Source: Prorocentrum cordatum
Taxonomy: Eukaryota; Sar; Dinophyceae; Prorocentrales; Prorocentraceae
Reading direction: 5' to 3'
Assembly: GCA_963575745.1 (NCBI GenBank)
Contig: CAUYUJ010014750.1
Location: 124,001-188,000 of the forward strand
DNA: 64,000 bases
The translations under genes were made by a program, and so were the position numbers. The notes under the pieces were generated by a model, which was not told the origin of the DNA, did no database searches, and was given only the letters and a program-made list of their open reading frames with translations. Within the stretch, counting starts at the first letter, position 1. The number at the start of each line of letters is the position of its first letter. Shown piece by piece: positions 44,661-57,239 of the stretch.

Positions 44661-45776
44661 ATATTTTTTCTGCGCACTCGTCCATCCTAAATACCTATAC
44701 GACCACCCTTCGGGTGATAAGGAGGTTCGGGGGGGGGGAAACCAACGTCTCACTCGATCGGTCTCACTATCGATCTCACGATCGGTCTCAATATCGGTCT
44801 CGCTCGATCGATCTCCCTCGATCGATCTCACAATCGATCTCACTCGATCTATATCACACTTGATCTGACTATCGATCTCACAATCGATCTCACAATCGAT
44901 CTCACAATCGATATCACATTCGGTCTCAACCTCGATCTCACTATCGATATCACAACCGCTCTCACAATCAACGTCGTCATCATCATCATCAGCAGCAACA
45001 TCAATATCAACATCATCATCACCAACATCATCATAATCGGGACATCGTCCTCATCATCAACACCAACATCGTCATCATCACGGTCATCAACATCATCGGG
45101 ACACCACCATCATCCTCATCATCATCACCATCATCACACTCATCATCATCAGCATCATCATCAGCAACATCGGGACACAGTCATCGTCATCATCATCATC
45201 AGCAGCAGCATCACCATCGGGACACCATCATGATCATCATCATCATAATCATCATCAGCATCATCATCATCAGCAGCATCATCATCATCATCGGGATACC
45301 ATCATCATCATCTCGTCCTCATCATCGACATCATCATCATCAGCATCATCAACACCATCATCAGCATCATCATCTGGGCACCATCATCATCATTACCAAC
45401 ATCAGCATCATCATCATCATCACAATCATCACCATCACCATCGGGGCGCCATCATCATCAACATCATCAGCATCACCAACATAATAATCATCATCATCAT
45501 CATCGGGACGCCATAATCATCATCAACATCATCATCATCATCAACATCATCATCATCATCGGGACACAATCATAATCAGCATCATCAACATCAACATCAT
45601 CATACTCATCATGATCGGGACACCATCATCGTCATCATCATGATCATCAACATAATCATCATGATCATCATCATCCTCATCATCGGGACACCATCAGCAT
45701 CGTCATCATCATCATCATCAGCATCATCATCATCATACTCATCATCATCGGGACACTATCACCCTCATATCATCAT

Positions 45777-45807
<31 letters not shown>

Positions 45808-45820
45808 GTCATCATCATCA
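44661..45820. repeat. Block M copy 1: 12-bp ATCGATCTCACA array then CAT array
   Basis: It begins CTGCGCACTCGTCCATCC and a GACCACCCTTCGGGTGATAAG hairpin-like stretch. A degenerate 12-bp array (TCTCACTATCGA, about 44,740-44,975) follows. Then (CAT)n to 45,820 is punctuated by CGGGACACC every 40-120 bp. Homologous to 49,852-51,080. Poly-Ile, -His and -Ser ORFs are artefacts. Confidence 0.9.
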
Positions 45821-48800
45821 GCAGCACCTGCGACGGTCGCGACGGCGATGGCGCGACGGTCTGGGCGACCGCGGCCGTGACGACAACACCGAAAGCGACG
45901 AACGGGAGTAACGGCTTCCAAATAATTCTCCCTTGGCAAGGCCTTGGCCTTCCAAGAAGATCCAAAGGGCAAGCTGCCAAATGTATGTTCTGGCCGTTCG
46001 GCGCGCGCGCGCATGCTGACTGGCGGGGGCCCTTATGGCGTTGTAGAGCGCGCGCTACCGCGGCAGCTCACTTGCCCTCCCGTTGTTTCTATAACGGGGG
46101 CTTTCAAGGTGGGCCCCTCGCGCATGTCATAAGAATCTCACGGAAGGGCCACCGTGCCAAAGTCTCTCGTGTAGCCCTCTCGGGCCCCTCCTGGAGCCGA
46201 ACCAGGACGTCTTTGGAGAGGTGCTTCAGGACAGCTGCCCTGATGCTCTCGGGGGGCCTTCCTAGGGGTCTCTTCTGCGCTCTGGGAATCCCCCAGACCC
46301 CTCTGGGGAGCCTCCAGGCGACGCCACCTGGAGCAGAGGGCAAACCTGCCCTATCCTGCGGCGTGTAATTGTTCATAGCGAGCCGTCTGGGGCGTTCCAA
46401 TGGCCATTCAATGGTTCCCCTGGATGGCATATGGAAGGCGTCATGGGCACCAGGAGCTCGCAGAAACTTGAAGGCAAATGCGACTTCTCAGCAGAGCGAT
46501 TACTGTCCGCTTTGTGTCAGCCCTTGGGCCCCACATGGATTCCCTCGCGTCACTCCCGAGGCCGTGGTGGGCCCCCAAGGGGGGCATATAGAGGGCCTCT
46601 TGGGGCTATATAGCTGACAGACAACTGACAGAAACCGTGCTTTCTCAGCAACACGACTTCTGCCAATTTTCTGTCAGCTTTTGGGGCCCACCTGGACTCA
46701 ATGGGGATTTTTCTGGGGCCATGATGGGGCCTACCCGGGAGCCGTGTGGAGGGCCTCATGGGGCCCAAGAGTCGACTGAGGTCTTGACTACCTACCAGAC
46801 CACCCCAACCCAACCCGAAGACCCGAATTTCGGGTTGGGGGGGGTAAGGGTTCCACACGTGTTTTTTCGATGTTTCCCGACCCCCCCCCAACTGGAAATC
46901 GAAGGTAAGTCTGAGCCTTCGGGTTGGGTTGGGGTGGTTTGGTGGGTGGTGAGGTCTGGAGCCCCAGGGCCACGTTGAAGGCCTCATGGGACCCTCCCGT
47001 GGGGCAGTGGACTCCGCGGGGTAAGCTTCGTCCCACAATATGGACTCGGGGGGGCAAGCTCCGCCCCGCAAGATGGACTCCGCAGGGCAAGCCCCGTCCG
47101 ACAAGGTATATAGGCTCCGTAGGGTAACTTTCGTCCCACAAGATGGGCTCCAGAGCCTGCCCCACGGAGCCCATAAAGTGGGGCGGAACCTTACTCCACG
47201 GAGTCAATATCGCGGGACGGACCCTACCCTGTGGAGTCCAACTTGTGGGACGGAACCTACCCCGTGGAGTTGCCAAACTTGTGGAACGGAGCGTACCCCG
47301 TGAAGTCCCACAAGACGTCGGCACGCCCTCTGTCAGAACCCCTTCCCTACGGAGAAAGTGAGCCCACGGTACCCGCCTCATCCCCAGCTGAATCTCAAGA
47401 TCCCCTGTGCTTCAGAAAATGCGGACGCACCTTCCTTCTCAGAGTCCCTCTCAGACGGGGAGCGTGAGTCGACGCTATCCGGTTCCTGCCTTACTGAGAC
47501 TATGCCTACCCTCTTTTTCGACATTAAAGCGTGGATTCGCCCGCTCTCTCTCTCTCTCTCTCTCAGAATCCGCCCTAGGAAAGGAGTGTGAGTCATTGCG
47601 TGCCGGACCATGCCTTACTGAACCGCGCCCTGCCTGCCCCTCCGAAGCCTCAGGGGAACCCCCAAGAGAGGTCAAGGAGACCTCAGAAGCAACGCAACAA
47701 GAATGCAACGCTACAGCCGCGCCACTACACAGCTCGGCTATTCAACTTCACCATCCACACTGGCAGGTATGCGCGACAGCGCGATTGGATATGTGACGGG
47801 CCACGCGGCAGCACATACGTGGGCTGCAAGGCCCTCCGCGCCCATCCGACGGTGCAAATGTAAGGTCCCGCCAATTGCGAAGGAGCAGGGAAGAGAGGGA
47901 GGAAGGGGGAGGGGTGCCGGAACTGAACAGGGCCTGGGAGGGAAGGTTGCCACGTTCCCTCGAAGACTGACGATCGACGCATTTTGTGGAGCAACTGCGA
48001 GCCGAGCAGCACCACATCTTCCGAGCATTCCGACACGAATGCTACCACATTGATCCAGGCACGCCGCAACGCAACCGCTGGCAACCCGCATCGCCCTCAT
48101 ACTCCTCATCCTCATCATGATCATGGTCATCACCACCATCACCATTACCATCTGTCCTCCTCCCTCCTCCATGATCCACCCCACATCTCCCTCCATCACC
48201 ACTCCCGCTCCCGCACCCTTCCCCTGATCCACATCGCCCGCCACCACCCTGACCCCATGTCCTCCTGATGCAGGTGCTGATCGTCCCTTTCAGAACCTCC
48301 TTGCGTTCCTCGCCCAGGTCCTCGACATTAGTCCACATGTTCAGTATGGCCCTCCACCTGCTCGTCACATCCCTCCGCCTTCCTGTCCCTCCACCTCGGC
48401 CTCCCCCTTCTTCCTCTACCATTCCCTCATCCTCCCTCTCCCCCCGCTGTTGGTTGAGTATGGCGGGCTGCTAGAGTAGAGAACTGCAGCTCCACCGGGC
48501 GAGCGGCCCGTGCAGGCCACTCCGAGGATGACACGCGGCACCGTAAGATCACCCCCCGAGCTGATTGTTGCAGAGGCCCCTTCGAAGAGGAATGGGAGCA
48601 CGGGAATCGCGCGAAAAGGGGGCGAGGAGGACAATGAGCGATGGATGATATTCATCAGGCAAGCCCCAAGAGCAAACGTGCGCTTACACAGGATCTCGAT
48701 CTGGACCCGATGCAACAATTTTCGCGGCACTCCGCGCCTCCCCATTCCCCAAACAGCGCTTGCACGCGGTAGTCCTCGCATGTCCGCTAAGGAACTGGGC

Positions 48801-49851
48801 CTCACTGATGGTCGGGCCGCCTTGTGGCAGCCCGTCGCCGCCCGTCGCCGGCGTCCGTCGCCGCTGCTACTGGGCCAGACTGTGCGACACGGTGAAGAGC
48901 CCCCGGAATGGCCCTCAACATTACCATACCAAAGGAACATTATGGTAATGAACATGGCCCTTTGGTATGAACATTACTGCTGGGGCTCGTTTCGGGGGCC
49001 CTGTTGGACCTTCTTGGGGCCCTCTCGGGGCCTGCTTGAAAACCTTTTTGGCCCATCGAAGACCGCTTGGGGGGACTCAGAAGAGCCCCAAGAGGGCCCC
49101 AAGAGAGCTCCATGGAACGTAATCCCGTTAACAGCACTGCTTACTTAGGCAGCGGGGTGTTCACTGAATGTTTGCCTTTCGTTTTCGCCAGCGCTGAAGA
49201 ACACAGCTGCTGTAGTGAGGCAACGGAGCGTTCACTGAATATTTGCCCTTCGTTTTCGCCACTGTTTAAGAAAACGCGCGCTTTACCCGCTGCGGAGTCT
49301 GCATTCAAGGTGTTGGATTGCATGTCACAGGGCGTTTGGCCCGCAAGAGCGCTGGCGATTTCGGTTGTGTGTGTGGGGTGGGGGGGGCGCGTCCACAGCG
49401 CCCTCTTGAAGCCCTCTTGAGGTCCTCTTGGGTTTTCGTGGAATCCTCTTGGGCCCCACCAAGACCGCTTGGGAAGGCTGAAAAGAACTCCAAGGAGAGC
49501 CTAAGACGGCTCAAGAAGCCCCCGAAACGGCCCCCAACAGTATCATACAACATGCATTTGGTATGATACTGGTGGGGTTCGGTTCGGGGGCCCTGTTCGA
49601 ACTTCTTGGGGCCCTCTTGGGGCCTTCTTCGGGGCCCTGTTGGACGGCGTCGACTCTTTGCGCGCCCTCCGCGGGGCGGGCCACATAGATTGCACTACGT
49701 GTGTACACCACATGGATTGCTCCACATAGCTGTCGCCACACACCTTACACAAGATAGACTGCACCACATAGATTCTCCTTTCTAAAGAGAGAAATGAACT
49801 CTACCCCCCCTTCTGGACCTATCGCTTCCCCCTGGGATAATATGATTTCAT
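45821..49851. repeat. Segmental duplication block A, copy 2
   Basis: Near-identical to 36,462-40,299 with isolated substitutions. Larger differences are the 162-bp MITE at 46,788-46,949 and about 23 extra bases in the loop of a fold-back near 48,930-48,960. Ends in the empty site GATTTCAT (49,844-49,851), with no 4.35-kb element. Confidence 0.95.
46788..46949. mobile_element. 162-bp MITE, private to duplication copy 2
   Basis: Terminal inverted repeats of 33 bp (46,788-46,820 and 46,917-46,949) differ at 3 positions and begin C(T/C)ACC(T/C)ACCA, ending CAACCCGAAG. Flanks TGAGGTCTTGA (46,777-46,787) and TGAGGTCTGGA (46,950-46,960) form an 11-bp duplication with one mismatch; the unoccupied copy near 37,410-37,430 has this site once. 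Mutator-like elements usually make 9-11-bp duplications. If only the perfect 8 bp counts, hAT-like is possible. Too short to encode a protein, so non-autonomous. Confidence 0.9.
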
Positions 49852-51079
<1,228 letters not shown>

Positions 51080-51080
<1 letters not shown>

Positions 51081-51315
51081 CGGGACACCGCGGGACACCG
51101 GCGGGACACCGCGGGGCACCGCGGGACACCGCGGGACACCGCGGGACACCGGCGGGACACCGCGGGCCACCGGCCGCCCGGAAGGGAATCATTTGGTCCG
51201 GCCGCGCCTCAGCCACACGGGACTTTCGCGGGACACCGGCGGGACACCGCGGGCCACCGGCCGCCCGGTGGAGAATCATTTGGTCCGGCCGCGCCTCAGC
51301 CACAGGAGACTTTTT
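51080..51315. repeat. GCGGGACACC 10-bp array and a twice-repeated ~78-bp block
   Basis: GCGGGACACC units (51,079-51,170) directly continue the punctuation motif of the CAT array. A block with CCGGCCGCCCGG, AATCATTTGGTCCGGCCGCG and CCTCAGCCACA occurs twice (about 51,170-51,225 and 51,258-51,310). Confidence 0.85.
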
Positions 51316-51489
51316 TTCGCCCGCCCACGCAGCTTCGCCTCGCCCGCCCGCACGGCACGCACGAACACGAAACCGAAATCGATTTCCCGGTAGGGCCGTT
51401 CCACTTCGATCTCACCCCCTCACCTCCGATGAAATCGTACCATCCCAGGCAGGCCGGGATCCCCCCCCTGAGGTTCCTTTGTAAAAAAC

Positions 51490-51960
51490 ACTATGCGGTG
51501 ACATTTTTTGTTCTAACATAACACTGTTTCACGAATCCCTTGCCAAAAAAAAAAACGAAATGCACACGCGCGCGTCGTCGCGCGCGCATGCCGAAATCTT
51601 TCGAAAACGTTCAGTGCCGGAGAGATTTCGCAATCGAGTTTCCAAGAAAAAAACATACAAAAACACATGGTTTCGCCACACTGAATTGCTAAAAAAGCTT
51701 CCGCGCGAGTTCTTGCAAAATCTTAAGAAAAATAATAGGTTTTTCTAGATTTTCACAGAATTCTACCAAACGGGCTTCGCGCGCGCGTGTCGAAATCTGT
51801 CGAGCGCCCTTGCGCGTGTGCCGTCGCGGGAATCCTCTGCAAAAAATGAAACGAAGTGCAAACGCGCGCGTCGTCGCGTGCGTATGCCGAAAAGTTTCAA
51901 AACCCATCGGTTTCGGAAGGATTTCAAAATCGTGCGTCCAAGCCACCTACATAAATCCAA
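51490..51960. repeat. Dispersed repeat with GTTCTAACATAAC and CGCGCGCGTCGTCGCGCG
   Basis: GTGACATTTTTTGTTCTAAC and AATCCCTTGCCAAAAAA correspond, in reverse, to the 774-bp duplicates at about 22,530-22,580 and 23,310-23,360. The CACGCGCGCGTCGTCGCG...GCATGCCGAAA segment occurs twice here (about 51,562 and 51,862) and again near 63,845. No gene. Confidence 0.65.
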
Positions 51961-52004
51961 GTTTTCGCAACACGGATTTTCAACAAAAGCGTGCGCGCGC
52001 GCTC

Positions 52005-52540
52005 TTGCGTCGTCGTCGTCGTCGTCGTCGCCGTCTTCCCTCCTCCCGCGTCGTCGTCGTCGTCGTCGCCTACGTCGTCCTCTGTCTTTTCTCGTGTTCG
52101 TCGTCGTCGTCCTCTTTGGCGTCGTGGTCGTTTCCGTCGTCGTTGTCGCCGTGGTCGTCCTTCCTCCTCCTCCCACGTCGTCGTCGTCGTCGTCCGTCGT
52201 CGGCGTCTCGTCGTCGTCCCTCCTATTTCGTCGCCGTCGTCGTCGTCGTTGTCGTCGTCGTTTTCCCTCCTCTCTCGTCGTTGTCGTCGTCGGCGTCGCC
52301 GTTCTTCCTTTTTCGTCGTCGTTCGCGTCATCGCCGTCCTCCCTCCTCCCTCGTCGTTGTCGTCGTTGTCGTCGTTGTCGCCGTCGTCGTCCTTCCTCCT
52401 CCCTCGTCATCGCCTTCGTTGGCGTCGTCGTCGTCTTCGTCGTCGTCGTCGGCGTCGTTGTCGTCGTCAGAGTCGTCGGAGACGTCGTCGGTGTCGTCCT
52501 AGTCGTTGTCGTCGGTGTCGTCGTAGTCGGTCTTAAGAGG
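52005..52540. repeat. (TCG)n-rich microsatellite
   Basis: GTCGTCGTCG/CCGTCGTC triplets interspersed with CTCCTCCC; artificial long ORFs on both strands. Confidence 0.95.
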
Positions 52541-53195
52541 TTTTGCAAACCAAGTTGCGGGTGGGTGGGTGGGATGTTTGCGCGAGCAGTGGAGATAACG
52601 ACTTCGAGTTCAGCAGAGCGGATTGCACCACGTAGGTTGCACCACATAGTATGCTCGAACACACTATTTGGAGCCCACGGTGACTAACGTCCTCTTGATC
52701 CTTCTCTTCATCCTCCCCCTCTCGCTCAGCTCGTAAGCCACAGAAGCTGCGCAGGGAGACTTTCGGCTCGTTGGCGCTTCATGCCAGGGCCCATGGGCAC
52801 GTTAGTTTTTATGCTGGTCGTGGTTATTCCCCCATCCGCCTCGCCCCCCTTCCCTGCCCATTAGCGTTTCATCCTCCTCCGGTTCCTCCTCGTCCTCCTA
52901 CCTTCTGCCTCCCTCCACCATCCACCCCCTCTCGCCCCCCCGGCACTGCTGGAACAAAGGTCGCAACTCTGGGCTTTAGGGCGCGTGCAGCGGCACCGGC
53001 TAAATCAAACGGAGCGTCGACTCCCACGACGACGGGCCCCGGGCACCGCAACTCCAAAGACAGTGCCTTGCAGAGCTTGCGCTATGCTCTACGAGGAAGC
53101 TACGGAGGATAATGGGACAGAGGAGGGAAGGACGAGGGGGTAGAGGAGAGAAAGAAACGCCACTGCACCTGAATTGCTGGGGCACGACTTGGTGC
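52541..53195. other. No supported gene
   Basis: Contains GCACCAC(G/A)TAG motifs at about 52,620-52,650, also seen at 40,130-40,230. It lies 3' of the minus-strand gene that follows and may hold its 3' end. Confidence 0.4.
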
Positions 53196-53201
53196 ACTCA
53201 G

Positions 53202-55400
53202 CTAAGGTCCTCCATCATCCCTCTTCCCTCGTGGCCCGCAGCGTGCCCCGACACCGGGCGCGCTCCACGCGCGCAAATGCGCCCAATCGAGCAGGTGCTT
53301 CCAGGAGCACGCTGAATTGTCCAGGCCATGGTATTCGATGTACTGCGCCCACAACGTGCCCAGGACCATCTTGAGCGACACGGTCCTCTCGGCGTAGGCG
53401 CCCCACGAGCGCCGGATCCGCCTGCACCCCGTGTTCTGCAGGTGGCCGTTCCAGGTCCTCTGCTCCAAGCCGCGCCCAACGTACCCGCCAGGCGGCGCGT
53501 AATGCTTGTCTCGGCGTGCGGTATACTGCCAAGGATGTCCTGTAGAGGGTCGGGCTTCTTCTTATCAGTCTTCATTGCGCCCTCCTTCTCCTCCTTCTCG
53601 CGCTCCTCGACAACGACCTTCCTGTGCGAGATGGCGAACTCCTCGGCCTCGCCCTCGCACGCCAGCGCCTTGTCCATTTCCTGCTTGACCTGTTTCACGT
53701 CGTGCTTTTCGAAAAAGTCTATGGCGTCATCAATTTGAAGCAGCTCCTCGTTGAAGTCATTCGCATTCCTCATGTTGACAAGCCTCGCCCTCAATATCTC
53801 GATGGCGCGCCTGTCGTCGACCTTGGGGATGTCCTTCACCATGGCCATCAGCACGCCGCAAAGGGTCGAACCCGGGGGGGCGTCGATGTGCAGGTGATCG
53901 GCGAAGTCGAGGAAGACGGCCTTGGCCAGCTTCCAAAACGCACGCTCGGCCGCCACCACATGGAGAGCCTTGAACTCAGCGTCGGCGCTGGTGATGATGC
54001 GCCAGGCGGGGTCCCACGTAGCAGCGGCGTTGGAGCAGTTCATCTGCTGCCACGTCCAGGAGCGCCACTGGAACTGAATGGCAGAGACCACTCGACCGTA
54101 CAAAGTCGTTACTGTGAACATATCTGGCCTCGCCAAATGTAGCGTCCACGTCGTACCACCCCTTTGCCCCGCCGCTTGCGGGCGCTTCCACCTTCTGCAC
54201 TGGCCACACCAGGCACGCAGACGCTTCGAAGTGCAAGCCCCCGATGAAATAGCGATCCTCGTGCCCAACTCTCGCTTTGACCAGCAATTTCTGTTTGTGG
54301 CTCGGCAAAGCGCCAAGCCACGCGGTCTCGCACTCCTTGAGGTCGCCTCTCGAATGCGCATGCCTCAGCGCGAACAGGTCGGCCACGTTGGTGCTGATGT
54401 TAGGTGCCCCAGGGGAATGCCATTCCGGAGCCGGCTTCTTGCTGGGAGTGTCCTTCACCTGGATGGAAGCAGATTTTAAGCTGCACTCGAGCATGTCCTT
54501 CGGTATCCGCACGGTCGCTGGTACAGGGGAAACGTCATACTGCGCTGCCGTGTAGCGATTCCTGTCGTTGCCCACCTGCGCCTCCAGACGCTTGGCCATC
54601 GCGACCTCGGGCTTGCCGTGCAACTCGGCGCCCTTGAGGACCCTCCTGTTCTTCATGATGCCGAACTTTTCCTCCGACAGTAACGCAGACGCAATGCCCT
54701 GGTGATGCGACTCCACGAGGTTAATGCAAGGGAGGGTGGCCTTCCAATCGGAGCGTTCCAACCCGATCCTGCACTGGGCAACCGGCGTGAGCTGGAACAC
54801 GCTTCTCTTGAACATCTTCTGCAGAGGCGGCGGACGAGCGCCCAGGCGTCCGAGTTCCTGGAAAATGTGGTAGTCCAGCCTGAAGTCGCCCACGATCAGC
54901 TGTCTCCAAGTATGGTCCTTGATCGCCCCGGCCATTCTGTGACGCCACCCCTCCAGGAGCCAGAGCGACCTCGCAGCGCGCCGCGTCGCCAAACCCAGCG
55001 CCAATACACCAGCCGTGTCGGTGAAGTCTTCTTCCACCTCCAGGAGGATGGCGGGCTCCAGGGCCAGGCCATCAACGCAGACCCTGCAAGCCTCTGTGGA
55101 CGACGAGGCGCCGGTCAAGGTGAGGATCTTGATCGCGTGCTCCATGTAATCGCCAATAATTTGGCCCACGGTCCATTCGCAGCATTCCTGGGAGCTCCTG
55201 AGCGTCTTACTCTGGGTCTCCTGCCAATCCTTCAACGGCTTGGCAAACGTGGCGATCAGCTTCATGAGGCGGTGGTTGTACGGGTCAGATGTGTACACCA
55301 CTCGAATCGCAATTGCGTTCTGGCAACATGATCGCAACACCTTGTCGTCAAGCTTTGCTCCGTCAGCCGAGGTGCTCGCAGCAGCGTGGCCCTTTTCCAT
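53202..55400 (-). CDS. Unrecognised large protein, minus strand, with two frame breaks
   Basis: The probable start ATG at 55,400 (MEKGHAAASTSADG) follows a 76-bp tandem repeat array; the frame is open a further 32 codons upstream. Segment 1 (to about 54,115) includes TVGQIIGDYMEHAIKILTLT, RSLWLLEGWRHRMAGAIKDH and INLVESHHQGIASALLSEEK, all globular-looking. After a frame change near 54,115, segment 2 continues FTVTTLYGRVVSAIQFQWRS through AERAFWKLAKAVFLDFADHL to a Lys/Glu-rich helix (REKEEKEGAMKTDKKKP). A second change near 53.49 kb leads to ERTVSLKMVLGTLWAQYIEY and the stop at 53,202. Total about 730 residues. No domain recognised; probably a lineage-specific family. The breaks are not at long homopolymers, so small assembly errors, cryptic introns or a decaying gene are all possible. 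Confidence 0.6.
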
Positions 55401-55433
55401 CAGCTTGAACTTCTGGATCAAAGACCTGAGTTT

Positions 55434-55912
55434 TGTTTTGTAGTTGCTGGTGCAGTATAGGCTGTAGGTGAGGAACAAAACGCTTCTCAAGTGCATCCTC
55501 GGCGCTGCTTGGTTTTGTACTTGCCGGTGCAGTAAAGGCTGTCGGTGAGGAACAAGCGCTTCTCAAGTGCATCCTCGGTTCAGATTTGCTTTGTAGTTCC
55601 TGGTGCAGTAGATGCTGTAGGTGAGGAACAAAACGCTTCTCAAGTGCATCCTCGGTTTTGCTTGGTTTGTAGTTGCTGGTGCAGTAGACGCCGTAGGTGA
55701 GGAACCAAATGCTTATCAAGTGCATCCTCGGTTGTGTGTGGCTGTGTAGTTCCTGGTGCAATAGACGTTCGGGTGAGAAAAAAAAAAAAAAACGCCGCTT
55801 ATCAAGTGAATCATCGGTGTTGCTTTGGTTTGTAGTTGCTGGTGCAGTAGACGCCGTAGGTGAGGAGCACAACGCTCTCAAGTGCATCCTCGGTTTTGCT
55901 TAGTGCCCGTGC
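55434..55912. repeat. 76-bp tandem repeat, about six copies, at gene 5' end
   Basis: Units contain TTTGTAGTTGCTGGTGCAGT, GTAGGTGAGGAACAAAACGC and TTCTCAAGTGCATCCTCGG. One copy is interrupted by a 15-A run (55,778-55,792). It abuts the start of the minus-strand gene, and the first unit overlaps the open frame upstream of its ATG. Confidence 0.9.
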
Positions 55913-56420
55913 TTTGGCACCTCTTGATGGCCGTTTTGGAGCTCTCTTGGAGCCTGCTTGGAGCCCACTCGAGCTCTCTTGGAGCTCTCTTGGGGCCCGC
56001 TGATATCGGCTTCGAGATTGCTCCAAGCTGGCCCCACATCCGACGAACTGGATTCCAGTTCGTGGTTTGAGGGGCCCCTGAACGGCCCCAAAAGGGCACA
56101 TTTTTCTACTACCAGACGGGCCTCCGCTGGTAGTAGTAGATAATGTTGTCTCCTTGGGCCCTTCTTGGGGCCTTCTTGGGGCCCTGCTGGGGTCCCCTGG
56201 GAGCCGTCTCGCGGCTCTAGGGGCGGTCTCAGGGGCCCTGAGAGGCCTCCAAGAGGGCTCCAAGAGGGCCCCAAGAGGGGCAACCTTTCTATTACCAGCG
56301 GGGGGTCGTCTGGTAGCACAAAAGTTGACCCTCTTGGAGCCGTCTTGGCCCCCTCTTGGAGCCCTCTAGGGCCCCTCTTGGGGCCCTCTCAGGCTGTCTT
56401 GGAGCGTCGTGCAAGCGGAC
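55913..56420 (+). repeat. CTTGGGGCC-family repeat with fold-back halves
   Basis: CTCTTGGAGC and CTTCTTGGGGCC units, with CCCCAAGAGGG inverted units at about 56,240-56,285. Two T(T/A)CTA(C/T)TACCAG segments lie near 56,105 and 56,287. Confidence 0.65.
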
Positions 56421-57200
56421 CAAAGACGCGTGGCGCAAGCTACGTGGGGCAACCCATGCGGTGCGATGCGTGTTTGACTCGCGAAGCGAACCACGCCCCC
56501 CTAGGCCACAATATGGCTGGAACCCCTTTCCCAGTAGGCAGGGGAGGGTGGAATCGTTACTTGTCCAATTCGCCTCTGATGGGGACCACACTTTGATAAT
56601 TTCGATCCCCGGCCAGACCTCCGGCCAAGTTAACGTCACCACACGTCCGGCCAGGTTAACGCCACCACGCCTCACACCTCTGGCCGGTGACTTCAAACTT
56701 GTGCTAATACTTCCATTTCGATTGTTCGAAAAGTTTGCACCACATATTTTGCGCCAGCGCTTGGGCGAACAACCCACTCCTGAGACCCCCCAACCACGGG
56801 CGATAATGGGTCTACTTACGTCAACCCCTCCCCCGGTGCCCGAATACGGCCAGACTGGGACTTGTCGTGCCTCCAATCCTGCGCGGTGCGATGCATGCGG
56901 CACAATAATGCATATAAGCTATGTGGTGCCAGATACGTGGCGCAGTCCATGCGGCGACGCACGGCAACAACGGGAAGCCACAAGCGCGGCGACCGACAGT
57001 CAATCCCAATAGTAGCGGCTACGGACGGTGGCACCGGGCGGCGACGGGCGGCAACCATCGCGGCGACTGACAGCCAAGCCCACTAGGAGCGGCGACGCAC
57101 GGCGGCGACTGGCGGCCACAGGGCGGCCGGACGGACAGTCAGGCCTAGCTCCTTTGGAGACAAAGACGAACCCCCTAAGTGCGAGCACTACTTGGGGAAT
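56421..57200. other. Repeat-rich spacer without supported gene
   Basis: It includes GCGGTGCGATGC and related motifs, AAGTTAACG(T/C)CACCAC duplicated at about 56,630 and 56,655, and a duplicated 65-bp GCGGCGACTGACAG...AGGAGCGGCGAC unit at about 56,990-57,110. That unit also occurs in reverse within block A near 39,285-39,350. Confidence 0.5.
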
Positions 57201-57239
57201 AACCCACCCACGACGGCCCCCCCACCCCCCGCCTCCCCT

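Noticed and set aside
51924-52662. Long ORFs on both strands in the TCG tract
   Set aside because: Low-complexity artefact; equal coding potential in several frames.
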